Assembly: GCA_016295225.1 (NCBI GenBank)
Contig: JAEDLP010000008.1
Location: 1 to 24,147, forward strand
DNA length: 24,147 bases
Direction of reading: 5' to 3'
DNA from: Oscillospiraceae bacterium
Lineage (GTDB): Bacteria > Bacillota > Clostridia > Oscillospirales > Oscillospiraceae
Shown here: piece after piece, positions 6,967 through 13,392 of the stretch
Position numbering within the stretch: the stretch's first letter is position 1
Layout of the letters: every line of letters starts with the position of its first letter
Notes under the pieces: model-generated
Seen by the model: the letters and a program-made list of their open reading frames with translations, nothing else
The model's database searches: none
What the model was told of the DNA's origin: nothing
Made by a program: the position numbers and the translations under genes

Positions 6967-7128
6967 ATGCGCGAAAAGACATGGTCACTGATCGGAATGG
7001 CAGTCGGACCGATCGTAATACTCATTGGTCTTTTGTTTATGGCCACCCCAGCTGAGCCGGTTATCCCAGCGCAGGCAGCGGTCAATCTCCCAAATTCATG
7101 CAGGGGTGGAACCGATCCGCCCCTGTAA
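6967..7128 (+). CDS. Possible small membrane peptide (53 aa)
   Basis: An ATG at 6967 opens a 53-codon frame ending in TAA at 7126-7128. The peptide starts with charged residues (MREKTW), has one clear hydrophobic helix (about residues 8-26, LIGMAVGPIVILIGLLFMA) and then a short Pro/Ala-rich tail. That layout fits a single-pass small membrane protein or an uncleaved signal peptide. A consensus promoter lies 45 bp upstream, but the Shine-Dalgarno sequence is weak (GAAAGAG). The tail codes across a CAGGGG/CCCCTG inverted repeat (7100-7125) that might instead be a transcript end. I do not recognise the peptide. It may be a noncoding transcript rather than a gene. Confidence 0.4.
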   Translation: MREKTWSLIGMAVGPIVILIGLLFMATPAEPVIPAQAAVNLPNSCRGGTDPPL

Positions 7129-7157
7129 ATTTCTGTGCCGTTTCTGTATTTTTTCTG

Positions 7158-7186
7158 TTGACAATCTGTGTTTGGGGTGGTATACT
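7158..7186 (+). promoter_or_regulatory. Strong SigA promoter of the infC operon
   Basis: A perfect TTGACA (7158-7163), a 17-bp spacer and TATACT (7181-7186). Transcription would begin near 7193, giving a leader of about 165 nt before infC. Confidence 0.9.
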
Positions 7187-7192
7187 AGTTGC

Positions 7193-7347
7193 CGTAAAAC
7201 AAAGTAGGAAGGTTCCGCCTGCCTCACCTCCCGCAATCGAGCGAAGAGGTCAATACGGTTAGACAGCAACCCCAGTGGATGCTTCTTTCCCTATGTGCGG
7301 ATACCTTTCTCGAGGTATCCATTTTTTGTATCCAAAGGACTGGAGGT
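7193..7347 (+). promoter_or_regulatory. L20-type (infC) leader with intrinsic terminator
   Basis: The infC-rpmI-rplT operon of Firmicutes usually carries an RNA leader bound by ribosomal protein L20, which represses by promoting premature termination. Here nested pairings are visible: GGTT near 7211 with AACC near 7270, and ACCTC with GAGGT inside. A terminator follows: GGATACCT (7299-7306) with AGGTATCC (7313-7320), then six T (7322-7327). A second GTATCC at 7328-7333 could compete for the 5' arm. Assignment rests on gene context and structure; I did not run a covariance model. Confidence 0.7.
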
Positions 7348-7356
7348 GCGTTCACT

Positions 7357-7902
7357 ATCAGTAATCCGGCTCATCAGATCAACGAGGAGATTCGCGACAA
7401 GGAAGTTCGCCTGATTTCCGCCCAGGGTGAACAGCTCGGTATCATGTCTGTGGCAGAGGCTATGGAAAAAGCCAACGAAGCAGAACTGGACCTGGTCAAG
7501 ATCTCGCCCAATGCCGTTCCCCCCGTTTGCAAGCTCATGGACTATGGTAAGTACAAGTTCGAGCAGACCAAGCGCGACAAGGAAGCAAAGAAAAACCAGC
7601 GGGTCGTAGAAATCAAAGAAGTGCGTATGTCCCCGGGAATCGACGTCAACGATTTCAATGTCAAGGTCCGCAACGCCCAGCGGTTCCTCGCCGACGGCAA
7701 CCGTGTCAAGGTCGCAGTCCGCTTCCGCGGCCGCGAAATGGCTCACACCGACATCGGCAAGCGTCTGCTGGAAAAGTTCGCAGAAGACTGCGCAGAGGTG
7801 GCGACCATGGACAAGGAGCCCAAGCTGGACGGACGCCACATGACCATGTTCCTGTCCTGCAAGCAGAGCAAGGACAGCAAGAACAAAGACAACAAAAAGT
7901 AA
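7357..7902 (+). CDS. infC: Translation initiation factor IF-3 (ATC start)
   Basis: IF-3 binds the 30S subunit, keeps it apart from 50S and checks the start codon and initiator tRNA. The N-terminal domain begins with the conserved INEEIRDKEVRLIS, followed by GEQLGIM and the linker with MDYGKYKFEQTKR. The C-terminal domain has VKVRNAQRFLADGNRVKVAVRFRGREM and HMTMFLSCK. No ATG, GTG or TTG fits. GGAGGTG at 7342-7348 points to ATC at 7357, eight bases downstream, which gives 181 aa, normal length. An upstream in-frame ATG at 7279 would put the leader terminator inside the gene and is unlikely. Non-AUG starts (AUU, AUC) are the classic basis of IF-3 autoregulation. It is the first gene of the infC-rpmI-rplT operon. 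Confidence 0.95.
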   Translation: MSNPAHQINEEIRDKEVRLISAQGEQLGIMSVAEAMEKANEAELDLVKISPNAVPPVCKLMDYGKYKFEQTKRDKEAKKNQRVVEIKEVRMSPGIDVNDFNVKVRNAQRFLADGNRVKVAVRFRGREMAHTDIGKRLLEKFAEDCAEVATMDKEPKLDGRHMTMFLSCKQSKDSKNKDNKK

Positions 7903-7916
7903 AGGAGTTTTCCGCC

Positions 7917-8114
7917 ATGCCTAAGATTAAGACTCACAGCGGCGCAAAGAAGCGTTTCTCCCTGACCAAGAGCGGCAAGGTCAAGCGCGCCCATGCTAAT
8001 AAGAGCCATATCCTCAACAAGAAGACCACCAAGCGTAAGCGCGGCCTCCGTGCAGGCGCATATGCGGACAGAACCAACGAAGCCGCTATCAAGCGCATGA
8101 TTCTGTACAAGTAA
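7917..8114 (+). CDS. rpmI: 50S ribosomal protein bL35
   Basis: A 65-residue, very basic protein with the L35 pattern: MPKIKTHSGAKKRFSLTKSGKVKR at the start, then HILNKKTTKRKRGLR, and a C-terminal helix ending IKRMILYK. It binds 23S rRNA in the large subunit. The ATG has AAAGGAG upstream. It lies 14 bp after infC and 50 bp before rplT, the standard order of this operon in bacteria, so it is cotranscribed and probably repressed by L20 through the leader. Confidence 0.98.
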   Translation: MPKIKTHSGAKKRFSLTKSGKVKRAHANKSHILNKKTTKRKRGLRAGAYADRTNEAAIKRMILYK

Positions 8115-8164
8115 GAACCTGTACCAAACGTATTACCGACCGAATAATAGGAGGCTAACATACC

Positions 8165-8521
8165 ATGGCAAGAGTTAAGGGCGCGATGATGACGCGCAAG
8201 AGAAGAAACAAGATCCTGAAGATGGCTAAGGGCTACTGGGGTGCTAAGTCCAAGCACTTCAAGATGGCTAACGAGCAGGTCATGAAGTCCCTGACCTACG
8301 CATACGTAGGCCGCAAGCAGAAGAAGCGCAACTTCCGTCAGCTGTGGATCACCCGTATCAGCGCAGCTTGCAAGATGAACGGCATGAACTACTCCAACTT
8401 CATGCACGGCCTGAAGCTGGCTGGCATCGAGATCAACCGCAAGATGCTGGCTGAGATGGCTGTCAACGACAAGGCTGCTTTCACCGCTCTGACCGAGCTG
8501 GCAAAGGCTAAGCTGGCCTGA
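8165..8521 (+). CDS. rplT: 50S ribosomal protein bL20
   Basis: A 118-residue basic protein of normal L20 length. The N-terminal extension is MARVKGAMMTRKRRNKILKMAKGYWGAKS, and the conserved core includes YAYVGRKQKKRNFRQLWITRI and NYSNFMHGLKLAGIEINRKMLAEMA. It is an early assembly protein that binds 23S rRNA, and in Firmicutes it is the repressor of this operon through the leader RNA. The ATG follows AGGAGG. The codon choice, with many AAG and CGC, fits a highly expressed gene. It is the last gene of the operon, ended by the terminator at 8540-8572. Confidence 0.98.
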   Translation: MARVKGAMMTRKRRNKILKMAKGYWGAKSKHFKMANEQVMKSLTYAYVGRKQKKRNFRQLWITRISAACKMNGMNYSNFMHGLKLAGIEINRKMLAEMAVNDKAAFTALTELAKAKLA

Positions 8522-8539
8522 TTGTCCATAGAACATTAA

Positions 8540-8572
8540 CTCCCCGAGGGAATGCCCTCGGGGAGTTTTTTT
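8540..8572 (+). terminator. Intrinsic terminator of the infC-rpmI-rplT operon
   Basis: CTCCCCGAGGG (8540-8550), loop AATG, CCCTCGGGGAG (8555-8565) and seven T. A perfect 11-bp stem. It lies just beyond the 3' end of the converging gene at 8576. Confidence 0.97.
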
Positions 8573-8575
8573 CGT

Positions 8576-9223
8576 TTATTCTTCCGTCCTGTGAGCCTTA
8601 TAATACTGATAAGACGCCGCGGCAGGAACCAGCGCCAGCACCAGCACCATGGCTACCACCAGCCAGGGGCTCCGCAGGAAGGCGGTCAGGATGACGGCCA
8701 GACCGCCCACGGTCCAGATCTTCCCCGCCAGCCGGTGGGTGTAGTTCCAGTTCTCCTCGTCATGGAGGGTCCAGGGGAGTTTGATACCCATGGTGTAGTT
8801 CTGCTCACACTTGGGCAGGTAGTTGCCCACCACCACCAGGATCACACCCAGCACCAGAAGAACCAGAAAGTTCACATCCAGACCCATATTCAGGGCCGTG
8901 CCATAGGTGATGGATGCCATCAGCAGCGAAATCACCGGGCAAACCCAGATCATGACCCCCATGGGCTTCCCCTTGATATTCTTTCGCTTCGGGTCCCAGT
9001 GCATCATCGCCAGGCAGAAACCCTGTATAGCCGCCAGAAGAATGGGCAGAAAGAAAACGGCACAGGCCTTGCCTCTCCAGCCGTCCGCCTGCCCGTCAGC
9101 TCCAAAGTGGACGGGAACCTGATCAGGCAGCCGGTTCCACAGGATGAGACCCACCGCAATGGGCAGCAGGGTCACCAGGATGGTGGCGATCACAAGCCCC
9201 TTGTGCTCTTTAACGTAATTCAT
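8576..9223 (-). CDS. SdpI-like immunity/DUF1648 membrane protein
   Basis: A 215-aa inner-membrane protein with about six hydrophobic segments. The N-terminal half has the DUF1648 pattern (LPDQVPVHFGADGQADGW). The C-terminal half resembles the SdpI domain (YLPKCEQNYTMGIKLPWTLHDEENWNYTHRLAGKIW). In Bacillus subtilis SdpI protects against the SdpC killing factor and sequesters the repressor SdpR when toxin is bound. The ATG has AAAGGAG nine bases upstream, inside the end of the regulator gene, and the two genes overlap by 14 bp, so they are translationally coupled. No sdpA, sdpB or sdpC lies nearby. It may protect against toxins of other strains or have a general envelope role. Confidence 0.85.
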   Translation of the reverse strand: MNYVKEHKGLVIATILVTLLPIAVGLILWNRLPDQVPVHFGADGQADGWRGKACAVFFLPILLAAIQGFCLAMMHWDPKRKNIKGKPMGVMIWVCPVISLLMASITYGTALNMGLDVNFLVLLVLGVILVVVGNYLPKCEQNYTMGIKLPWTLHDEENWNYTHRLAGKIWTVGGLAVILTAFLRSPWLVVAMVLVLALVPAAASYQYYKAHRTEE

Positions 9224-9491
9224 CGTCCTTGTCTCCTTTCAGTTCCGTGATCCAGAGCATGATCTCCTCCAGCACGGAGGTGTTCAGCTCATAAAAGATG
9301 TATTTGCCCTCCCGGTGATCCCGGATGAGCTCGGCTTCCTTCAGCACCGACAGGTGCCGGGAGATAGCGGCGGCGGTAATGGGAAACTGATCGGTAATCT
9401 CCCCCGCCGACCGACGTCCCGTCTTCAGCAGGTTCAGGATCTCCCGCCGGGTGGGGTCTGCCAGAGCCCGCAGGGTGTCTTGAAGTCCCAC
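9210..9491 (-). CDS. ArsR-family repressor, SdpR-like
   Basis: A small winged-helix repressor of about 93 aa. The start of the domain, ALADPTRREILNLLKTGRRSAGEI, the recognition helix region TAAAISRHLSVLKEAELI, and the wing HREGKYIFYELN match the SdpR branch of ArsR proteins. There are no metal-binding cysteines, so it is not a metal sensor. I chose GTG at 9491 because AGGGGAG lies five bases upstream and because family members start just before GLQDTLRAL. An upstream ATG at 9515 would add eight residues without a good ribosome binding site. It precedes and overlaps the SdpI-like gene. A palindrome in its promoter is the likely autoregulatory operator. Confidence 0.88.
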   Translation of the reverse strand: MGLQDTLRALADPTRREILNLLKTGRRSAGEITDQFPITAAAISRHLSVLKEAELIRDHREGKYIFYELNTSVLEEIMLWITELKGDKDDELR

Positions 9492-9508
9492 GATATCTCC
9501 CCTCTCAT

Positions 9509-9531
9509 TTAACATTTAACCTAATTGTTAA
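9509..9531. promoter_or_regulatory. Palindromic candidate operator of the SdpR-like repressor
   Basis: TTAACA (9509-9514) and TGTTAA (9526-9531) form an inverted repeat with 11 bp between arms, in an AT-rich stretch just downstream of the predicted -10. The placement suits autorepression of the two-gene operon. Confidence 0.55.
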
Positions 9532-9535
9532 TTAT

Positions 9536-9564
9536 ATGCTACAACAAATCCCCCTTCCTGTCAA
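9536..9564 (-). promoter_or_regulatory. Candidate SigA promoter of the sdpR-sdpI-like operon
   Basis: On the minus strand TTGACA (rc of 9559-9564), a 17-bp spacer and TAGCAT (rc of 9536-9541). The -35 lies at the loop of a 14-bp inverted repeat. TATAAT is also present five bases further on but would need a 22-bp spacer. Confidence 0.5.
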
Positions 9565-9610
9565 GGGGGATTTGTTCGCATCCGGGCGAACCGGGTTCGC
9601 CCGTTTTTTT
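9544..9610. terminator. Two adjacent inverted repeats between spoIIQ and sdpR
   Basis: AACAAATCCCCCTT pairs perfectly with AAGGGGGATTTGTT across a six-base loop (about 9544-9577). A second hairpin, CGGGCGAAC/GTTCGCCCG (9583-9603), is followed by seven T (9604-9610) on the plus strand. The second has terminator form for plus-strand transcripts, yet no plus-strand gene lies upstream. For the minus-strand spoIIQ the first repeat, ending in ATTTGTT, may serve as a weak terminator. Confidence 0.55.
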
Positions 9611-10355
9611 AATGGAGATAGTTCAGGGGATCAATGGACACATCGTACTCGATCATCTCAAAGTGTAGGTGGCTGGGGCTTGCGCTCTCGGAGATGGCGG
9701 TGGTGCCCACGGTACCCAGGACAGTCCCAGCCTCCACGGCATCCCCCACCTGGACGTTCACAGACTCCGCCAGGTTGGCGTAACGGCTCTCCATCCCCCG
9801 GCCGTGGTCCACGGTGACGATCATGCCCAGCATGGGATCACGGGTCACGTCGGTGACGGTGCCGGTCCCACAGGCGCAGACCGGGGAACCCAGGTCTGCG
9901 GCGATGTCCAGGCCGTCGTGGGTCCGCCAGTCCCCCATGGTGGCGTCATAGGCAAAGACCTCCAGGCTGAAATCCCGGGCCACCTCGCCCTGGACCGGCC
10001 ACACGTAGGCCGTGGAAGCCGCCGTCTCCTCATTGGGGGTGGTTTCCTTCTGAGGGGCGGGGTTCTCTTCCTTCTTGACTGGTTCTTCGGTCTCGGCGGC
10101 GTCCTCGGCCGCCTGGTCCTTCCCCGGATTCTGATCCGTGGGAGTCTTCTTCTCCGGCTGGTCCTTCGCCATCTCCACCTGGCCGCTGACGGCGGCGGCA
10201 GGGTCCGAACCAAAGCCGCCGGCCGCGCCGGTCAGTCCGCTGAATAAATAATAGCCCGAAATTCCAATTGCTGCGACGCAGAGGAACAGGACTATGTAAA
10301 AGCCCTTGCCCTCCATGAAGTCGCCCAGCCGATGCTGTGTGCGCTTTTGCTTCAT
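9609..10355 (-). CDS. spoIIQ: Stage II sporulation protein Q-like M23 metallopeptidase
   Basis: A membrane-anchored LytM/M23 endopeptidase of the forespore, which with the SpoIIIA proteins forms the channel linking forespore and mother cell. It has a cytoplasmic N-terminus, one membrane segment (about 19-39) and a long Glu/Lys/Pro-rich linker (about 50-115). The peptidase domain (about 118-248) has the zinc motif HDGLD (H146, D150) and HLH (H229, H231). All zinc ligands and the catalytic His are present, unlike Bacillus SpoIIQ, which lacks the first His. FSLEVFAYDATMGDWRTHDGLD is typical of SpoIIQ. The ATG follows GGGAGG. It is transcribed alone. A possible SigF promoter lies upstream. A general cell-wall peptidase is the alternative reading. 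Confidence 0.85.
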   Translation of the reverse strand: MKQKRTQHRLGDFMEGKGFYIVLFLCVAAIGISGYYLFSGLTGAAGGFGSDPAAAVSGQVEMAKDQPEKKTPTDQNPGKDQAAEDAAETEEPVKKEENPAPQKETTPNEETAASTAYVWPVQGEVARDFSLEVFAYDATMGDWRTHDGLDIAADLGSPVCACGTGTVTDVTRDPMLGMIVTVDHGRGMESRYANLAESVNVQVGDAVEAGTVLGTVGTTAISESASPSHLHFEMIEYDVSIDPLNYLH

Positions 10356-10414
10356 AGGAAACCTCCCGTGTGCGAATTCTCGCAGCTTCCAGGTGGAAGC
10401 CGCCTTCGAAGCCT

Positions 10415-10443
10415 ATTCTTGACCGGGATAGGATTTCCTATTC
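10415..10443 (-). promoter_or_regulatory. Possible SigF-type promoter of spoIIQ
   Basis: On the minus strand GAATA (rc of 10439-10443), 14 bp, then GGTCAAGAAT. This resembles the SigF pattern (GYATA, about 15 bp, GGnnAnAnT) with mismatches in both elements. spoIIQ is SigF-dependent in known spore formers. Confidence 0.3.
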
Positions 10444-10469
10444 ATTTTTTAGAAAAATTCCGAGAAAAA

Positions 10470-11363
10470 TCACTCCACCCCGGTCAGGTCGAAGGCGGGG
10501 ATGTACTCCGCTGTGGCAGCGCTCTCCTCCTGGGAGAAGCCGTCCAGGCCCAGGTTCTCCATATAGGCCACGGCCGCCCGGATCTCGCTTTTCCGCAGGC
10601 GGCGGTTGAGCTCGGGATAGTCTTCGGCCTTTCCCCAGGGGATGTACTGGCTCATCAGGGAGAACAGAACCGTGTGGGGCGGGAAGGTATTGGCCACCCA
10701 ATCCATGACCTCCTTGGCTTGATTCAGGCGGCCGGGGAGAAGAAGATGGCGGATGATGACGCCGCGTTTCAGGATTCCCTGGCCGTCCATCTCATAGGGG
10801 CCGGTCTGGCGGACCATCTCCCGGATTGCGGCCTGGGCCACCGCCGGGTAGTCCCGGGCCGCGGCGTACTTTTTCGCCCCTTCCTCGTCGGGGTATTTGA
10901 AGTCGGGCAGGTAGATCTGCACCTTGCCCTCCAAGGCCCGGAGGGTCTCCACCTTGTCGTAGCCGCCGCTGTTCCACACCACCGGCACGGACAGGGGTTC
11001 CTCCAGGGCCTGGGCCACCACATGGGCGTAGTGGGTGGGGTTCACCAGGTCGATGTTGTGGGCCCCCTGGGCAATAAGCTCCTGAAAAATTTCCGGCAAT
11101 CGGTCCAGGGAAACCGCTTTGCCGAAGTCCTGCTGGCTGATGCTCTCATTCTGGCAAAAGACACAGCCCAGGGAACAGCCGGAGAAAAAGACGGTGCCGG
11201 CCCCACGGGTTCCTGACAGGGGCGGTTCTTCCCAGTGGTGGAGGGCCGCTCGGGCCAGAACGGGATGGTCGGGCATCCGGCAGCGGCCCTTTGCCTGGGT
11301 GCGGTCGCCGCCGCAGCTCCGGGGACAGAGGGTGCAGCGGGTGGGATCATACTGTAACGTCAT
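10470..11363 (-). CDS. Radical SAM protein, PflX-like (COG1313)
   Basis: A 297-aa cytoplasmic radical SAM protein related to pyruvate formate-lyase activases. The SAM cluster motif is CSLGCVFC (C63, C67, C70) followed by QNESISQ. The N-terminal CTLCPRSCGGDR...GRC region (C10, C13, C17, C28) is typical of the PflX/COG1313 group and may hold a second metal site. Later blocks NIDLVNPTHYAHVV, PVVWNSGGYDKVETL and YLPDFKYPDEEGAKKY are also family hallmarks. The substrate of this group is not established, and no glycyl radical enzyme lies nearby. The gene overlaps the end of mutY by four bases and is the last gene of the rluA-mutY-pflX run, so cotranscription is likely. Confidence 0.88.
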   Translation of the reverse strand: MTLQYDPTRCTLCPRSCGGDRTQAKGRCRMPDHPVLARAALHHWEEPPLSGTRGAGTVFFSGCSLGCVFCQNESISQQDFGKAVSLDRLPEIFQELIAQGAHNIDLVNPTHYAHVVAQALEEPLSVPVVWNSGGYDKVETLRALEGKVQIYLPDFKYPDEEGAKKYAAARDYPAVAQAAIREMVRQTGPYEMDGQGILKRGVIIRHLLLPGRLNQAKEVMDWVANTFPPHTVLFSLMSQYIPWGKAEDYPELNRRLRKSEIRAAVAYMENLGLDGFSQEESAATAEYIPAFDLTGVE

Positions 11364-12403
11364 GGCAGTTCCTCCTCCACCAAGTTACGAAAGGATGCGA
11401 AGGCGCTGGGAATGGCAAACTGGTCCCGGAGGGCGGTCTTGTCCGCCCAGACCCAGCCCTGGGGCAGATCGGGAGATACAAGACGGCACTTCCGGGCGGT
11501 CATGCGCCACTCCACGTGAGTGAAAATATGAACCCCCGTCCCGGCAAATTCCGGTGCCCCGGCCCGGAGTCCCCAGGCGGACAGGGGATCAGGCACATCT
11601 GCCAGTTCGTTGGGATACTCCCACAGGCCGGCCAGCAGGCCTCTGGATGGACGGCGGCGGAGGGCCACCTTCCCCTCATAAAAGAGAAAATAAACCGTGC
11701 GCTCCTGGATCTTCCGGGGCTTTTTCGCCGGACGGACGGGGATCTCCCCGGTGGTTCCCTCCCGATGGGCCGCGCAGAAGTCCACCGCCGGGCATTTGTC
11801 GCAGAGAGGCGCACCGTTGGGCAGGCAGACCATGGCCCCCAGATCCATCATGGCCTGGTTGAACTGGCCGGGGCAGTCCAGGGGGATGATCTCCTGGAGG
11901 GCGGCGGTGAAATGCTTCTTCCCCTTGGCAGTGGTGATGTCCGTCCGGTCCCCCATAATCCGGGCGGAGACCCGCAGGAGGTTGCCGTCCACCGCCGGAA
12001 CGGGCTGGCCAAAGGCGATGGAGGCCAGGGCGGCGGCGGTGTAATCCCCCACCCCGGCCAGGGAGCGGAGGGCGGCATAGTCCCCGGGGAATTCCCCCCC
12101 GAAGTCCGCCACGATCTGCCGGGCGGCCTTTTGCAGATTCCGGGCGCGGCTGTAGTAGCCCAGGCCCTGCCACAGCTTCATCAGTTGGTCCTCCGGGGCG
12201 TCAGCCAGGTCCCGGACGGTGGGAAATGCCTCCATGAACCGGGCAAAGTACCCCAGCACCGCCGCCACGCGGGTCTGCTGGAGCATGATCTCCGACACCC
12301 ACACCCGGTAGGGGGTGGGCTCCCGCCGCCAGGGCAGGTCCCGGGCGTTCTCCCGGTACCAGGTCAGCAGGGGGATGGGAAGCAAAGACAAAGGATGTTC
12401 CAT
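11360..12403 (-). CDS. mutY: Adenine DNA glycosylase MutY
   Basis: A base-excision repair enzyme that removes adenine mispaired with 8-oxoguanine. The HhH-GPD domain has VSEIMLQQTRV (catalytic E38), LWQGLGYYSRARNL, the hairpin LAGVGDYTA and PAVDGN (catalytic D139). The 4Fe-4S loop is C193-x7-C201-x2-C204-x5-C210, one residue longer at the first gap than in E. coli. The C-terminal NUDIX-like domain (about 225-347), which reads 8-oxoG, includes RPSRGLLAGLWEYPNE. I chose ATG at 12403 because GAGGAG sits six bases upstream. A TTG at 12424 would add seven residues and overlap the previous stop. It lies between the RluA-type synthase and the radical SAM gene in one operon. Confidence 0.95.
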   Translation of the reverse strand: MEHPLSLLPIPLLTWYRENARDLPWRREPTPYRVWVSEIMLQQTRVAAVLGYFARFMEAFPTVRDLADAPEDQLMKLWQGLGYYSRARNLQKAARQIVADFGGEFPGDYAALRSLAGVGDYTAAALASIAFGQPVPAVDGNLLRVSARIMGDRTDITTAKGKKHFTAALQEIIPLDCPGQFNQAMMDLGAMVCLPNGAPLCDKCPAVDFCAAHREGTTGEIPVRPAKKPRKIQERTVYFLFYEGKVALRRRPSRGLLAGLWEYPNELADVPDPLSAWGLRAGAPEFAGTGVHIFTHVEWRMTARKCRLVSPDLPQGWVWADKTALRDQFAIPSAFASFRNLVEEELP

Positions 12404-12420
12404 GGTGTTCTCCTCTTCGT

Positions 12421-13308
12421 TCAAGTTAAAAGGTCGGCCAGATCCCGGGGCAGGGGGGCTTTCAGTACAATCTCCCGGCCGGTGACGGGCTGTTCCAGCC
12501 GGATGGAGGCGGAATGGAGGGCAAACCGGTCGGGGAGCTCTTCCGTTTCCCTTCCATAGAGAAAGTCCCCCACCAGAGGGCAGCCCAGGTGGGCCATGTG
12601 GACCCGGATCTGGTGGGTGCGGCCGGTTTCCAGCTTTAATTGCACCAGACTGCGGCCCCTGCCGCTTTGCAAAACCTCATAGTGGGTCCGGGCGAAGGCC
12701 CCGTCCGGGGTCACCATCCGGCGGAGGACCGAGCCGGGCTCCCGGCCAATGGGGGCCTCGACGATCCCGACGGCGGGGTCGGGGACCCCCTGGCACACCG
12801 CCAGGTAGGTCCGGGCCAGCCGCCCCTCCTGGAGCTGCCGCTGAAGACCCTCGTGGGCGTGGGGGTGCTTGGCCACCGCCATGAGGCCGGAGGTCCCCCG
12901 GTCCAGGCGGTTCACGGGGTGAAAGGCCGCCACCAGGCCAATGCTCTCATAGTAGGCCATGAGAAAGTTGGCCAGGGTGTCCCCGTGGTGGCCCTGGCTG
13001 GGGTGGACGGGGGTCTGTCCGCCCTTGTTCACCACCAGCAGGTCCTCGTCCTCGTAGAGGATATCCAGAGGGCCGGGAACCGGAGCGATCTGGCCGCTGC
13101 CCACAAGATCCCCCACGGCCACAGACAGGGTCTGCCCCGCCCGAACCCGGGCGTTGGTAAAGACCGGACAGCCGTCCAGAAGGATGCCATCGGGCATCTG
13201 TTTTGCCCGGCGGACGCCGGAACCGGACAGACCCAGTTCCTTTCGCAGCAAGGTGTTTATATCCTTTCCCTCCTGGGAAGGATGGATAGACAAGAACAGT
13301 CTGCGCAC
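12421..13308 (-). CDS. RluA-family 23S rRNA/tRNA pseudouridine synthase
   Basis: A 295-aa enzyme that isomerises uridine to pseudouridine in structured RNA. The N-terminal 65 residues are a short S4-like domain. The catalytic domain begins at ILYEDEDLLVVNKGGQTPVHPS. It contains the catalytic loop NRLDRGTSG (D136), followed by ARTYLAVCQG and LETGRTHQIRVHMAHLGCPLVGDFLYG, all signatures of the RluA/RluD family. The GTG start at 13308 has a strong AAAGGAGG upstream. It is the first gene of an operon with mutY and the radical SAM gene, and diverges from the M50 protease. The RNA target cannot be told from the sequence alone; RluD-type 23S rRNA sites are a guess. Confidence 0.93.
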   Translation of the reverse strand: MRRLFLSIHPSQEGKDINTLLRKELGLSGSGVRRAKQMPDGILLDGCPVFTNARVRAGQTLSVAVGDLVGSGQIAPVPGPLDILYEDEDLLVVNKGGQTPVHPSQGHHGDTLANFLMAYYESIGLVAAFHPVNRLDRGTSGLMAVAKHPHAHEGLQRQLQEGRLARTYLAVCQGVPDPAVGIVEAPIGREPGSVLRRMVTPDGAFARTHYEVLQSGRGRSLVQLKLETGRTHQIRVHMAHLGCPLVGDFLYGRETEELPDRFALHSASIRLEQPVTGREIVLKAPLPRDLADLLT

Positions 13309-13350
13309 GGCGGCCTCCTTTCATTTTTTTGTGGTAAATGGAATGTCTAT

Positions 13351-13379
13351 ATGATACACTGGAACCAGCTTGGTTTCCA
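13351..13379 (-). promoter_or_regulatory. Candidate SigA promoter of the rluA-mutY-pflX operon
   Basis: On the minus strand TGGAAA (rc of 13374-13379), a 17-bp spacer and TATCAT (rc of 13351-13356). It overlaps the likely promoter and leader area of the divergent M50 gene, including the near-palindrome GGAACCAGCTTGGTTTCC. Confidence 0.4.
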
Positions 13380-13392
13380 GGAGGGATTCCCC

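Noticed and set aside
12640..13392. N-terminal extension of the M50 protease antisense to the RluA-type gene
   Set aside because: The frame is merely open there. AGGAGGG before the ATG at 13393 and the membrane-protein N-terminus fix the start.
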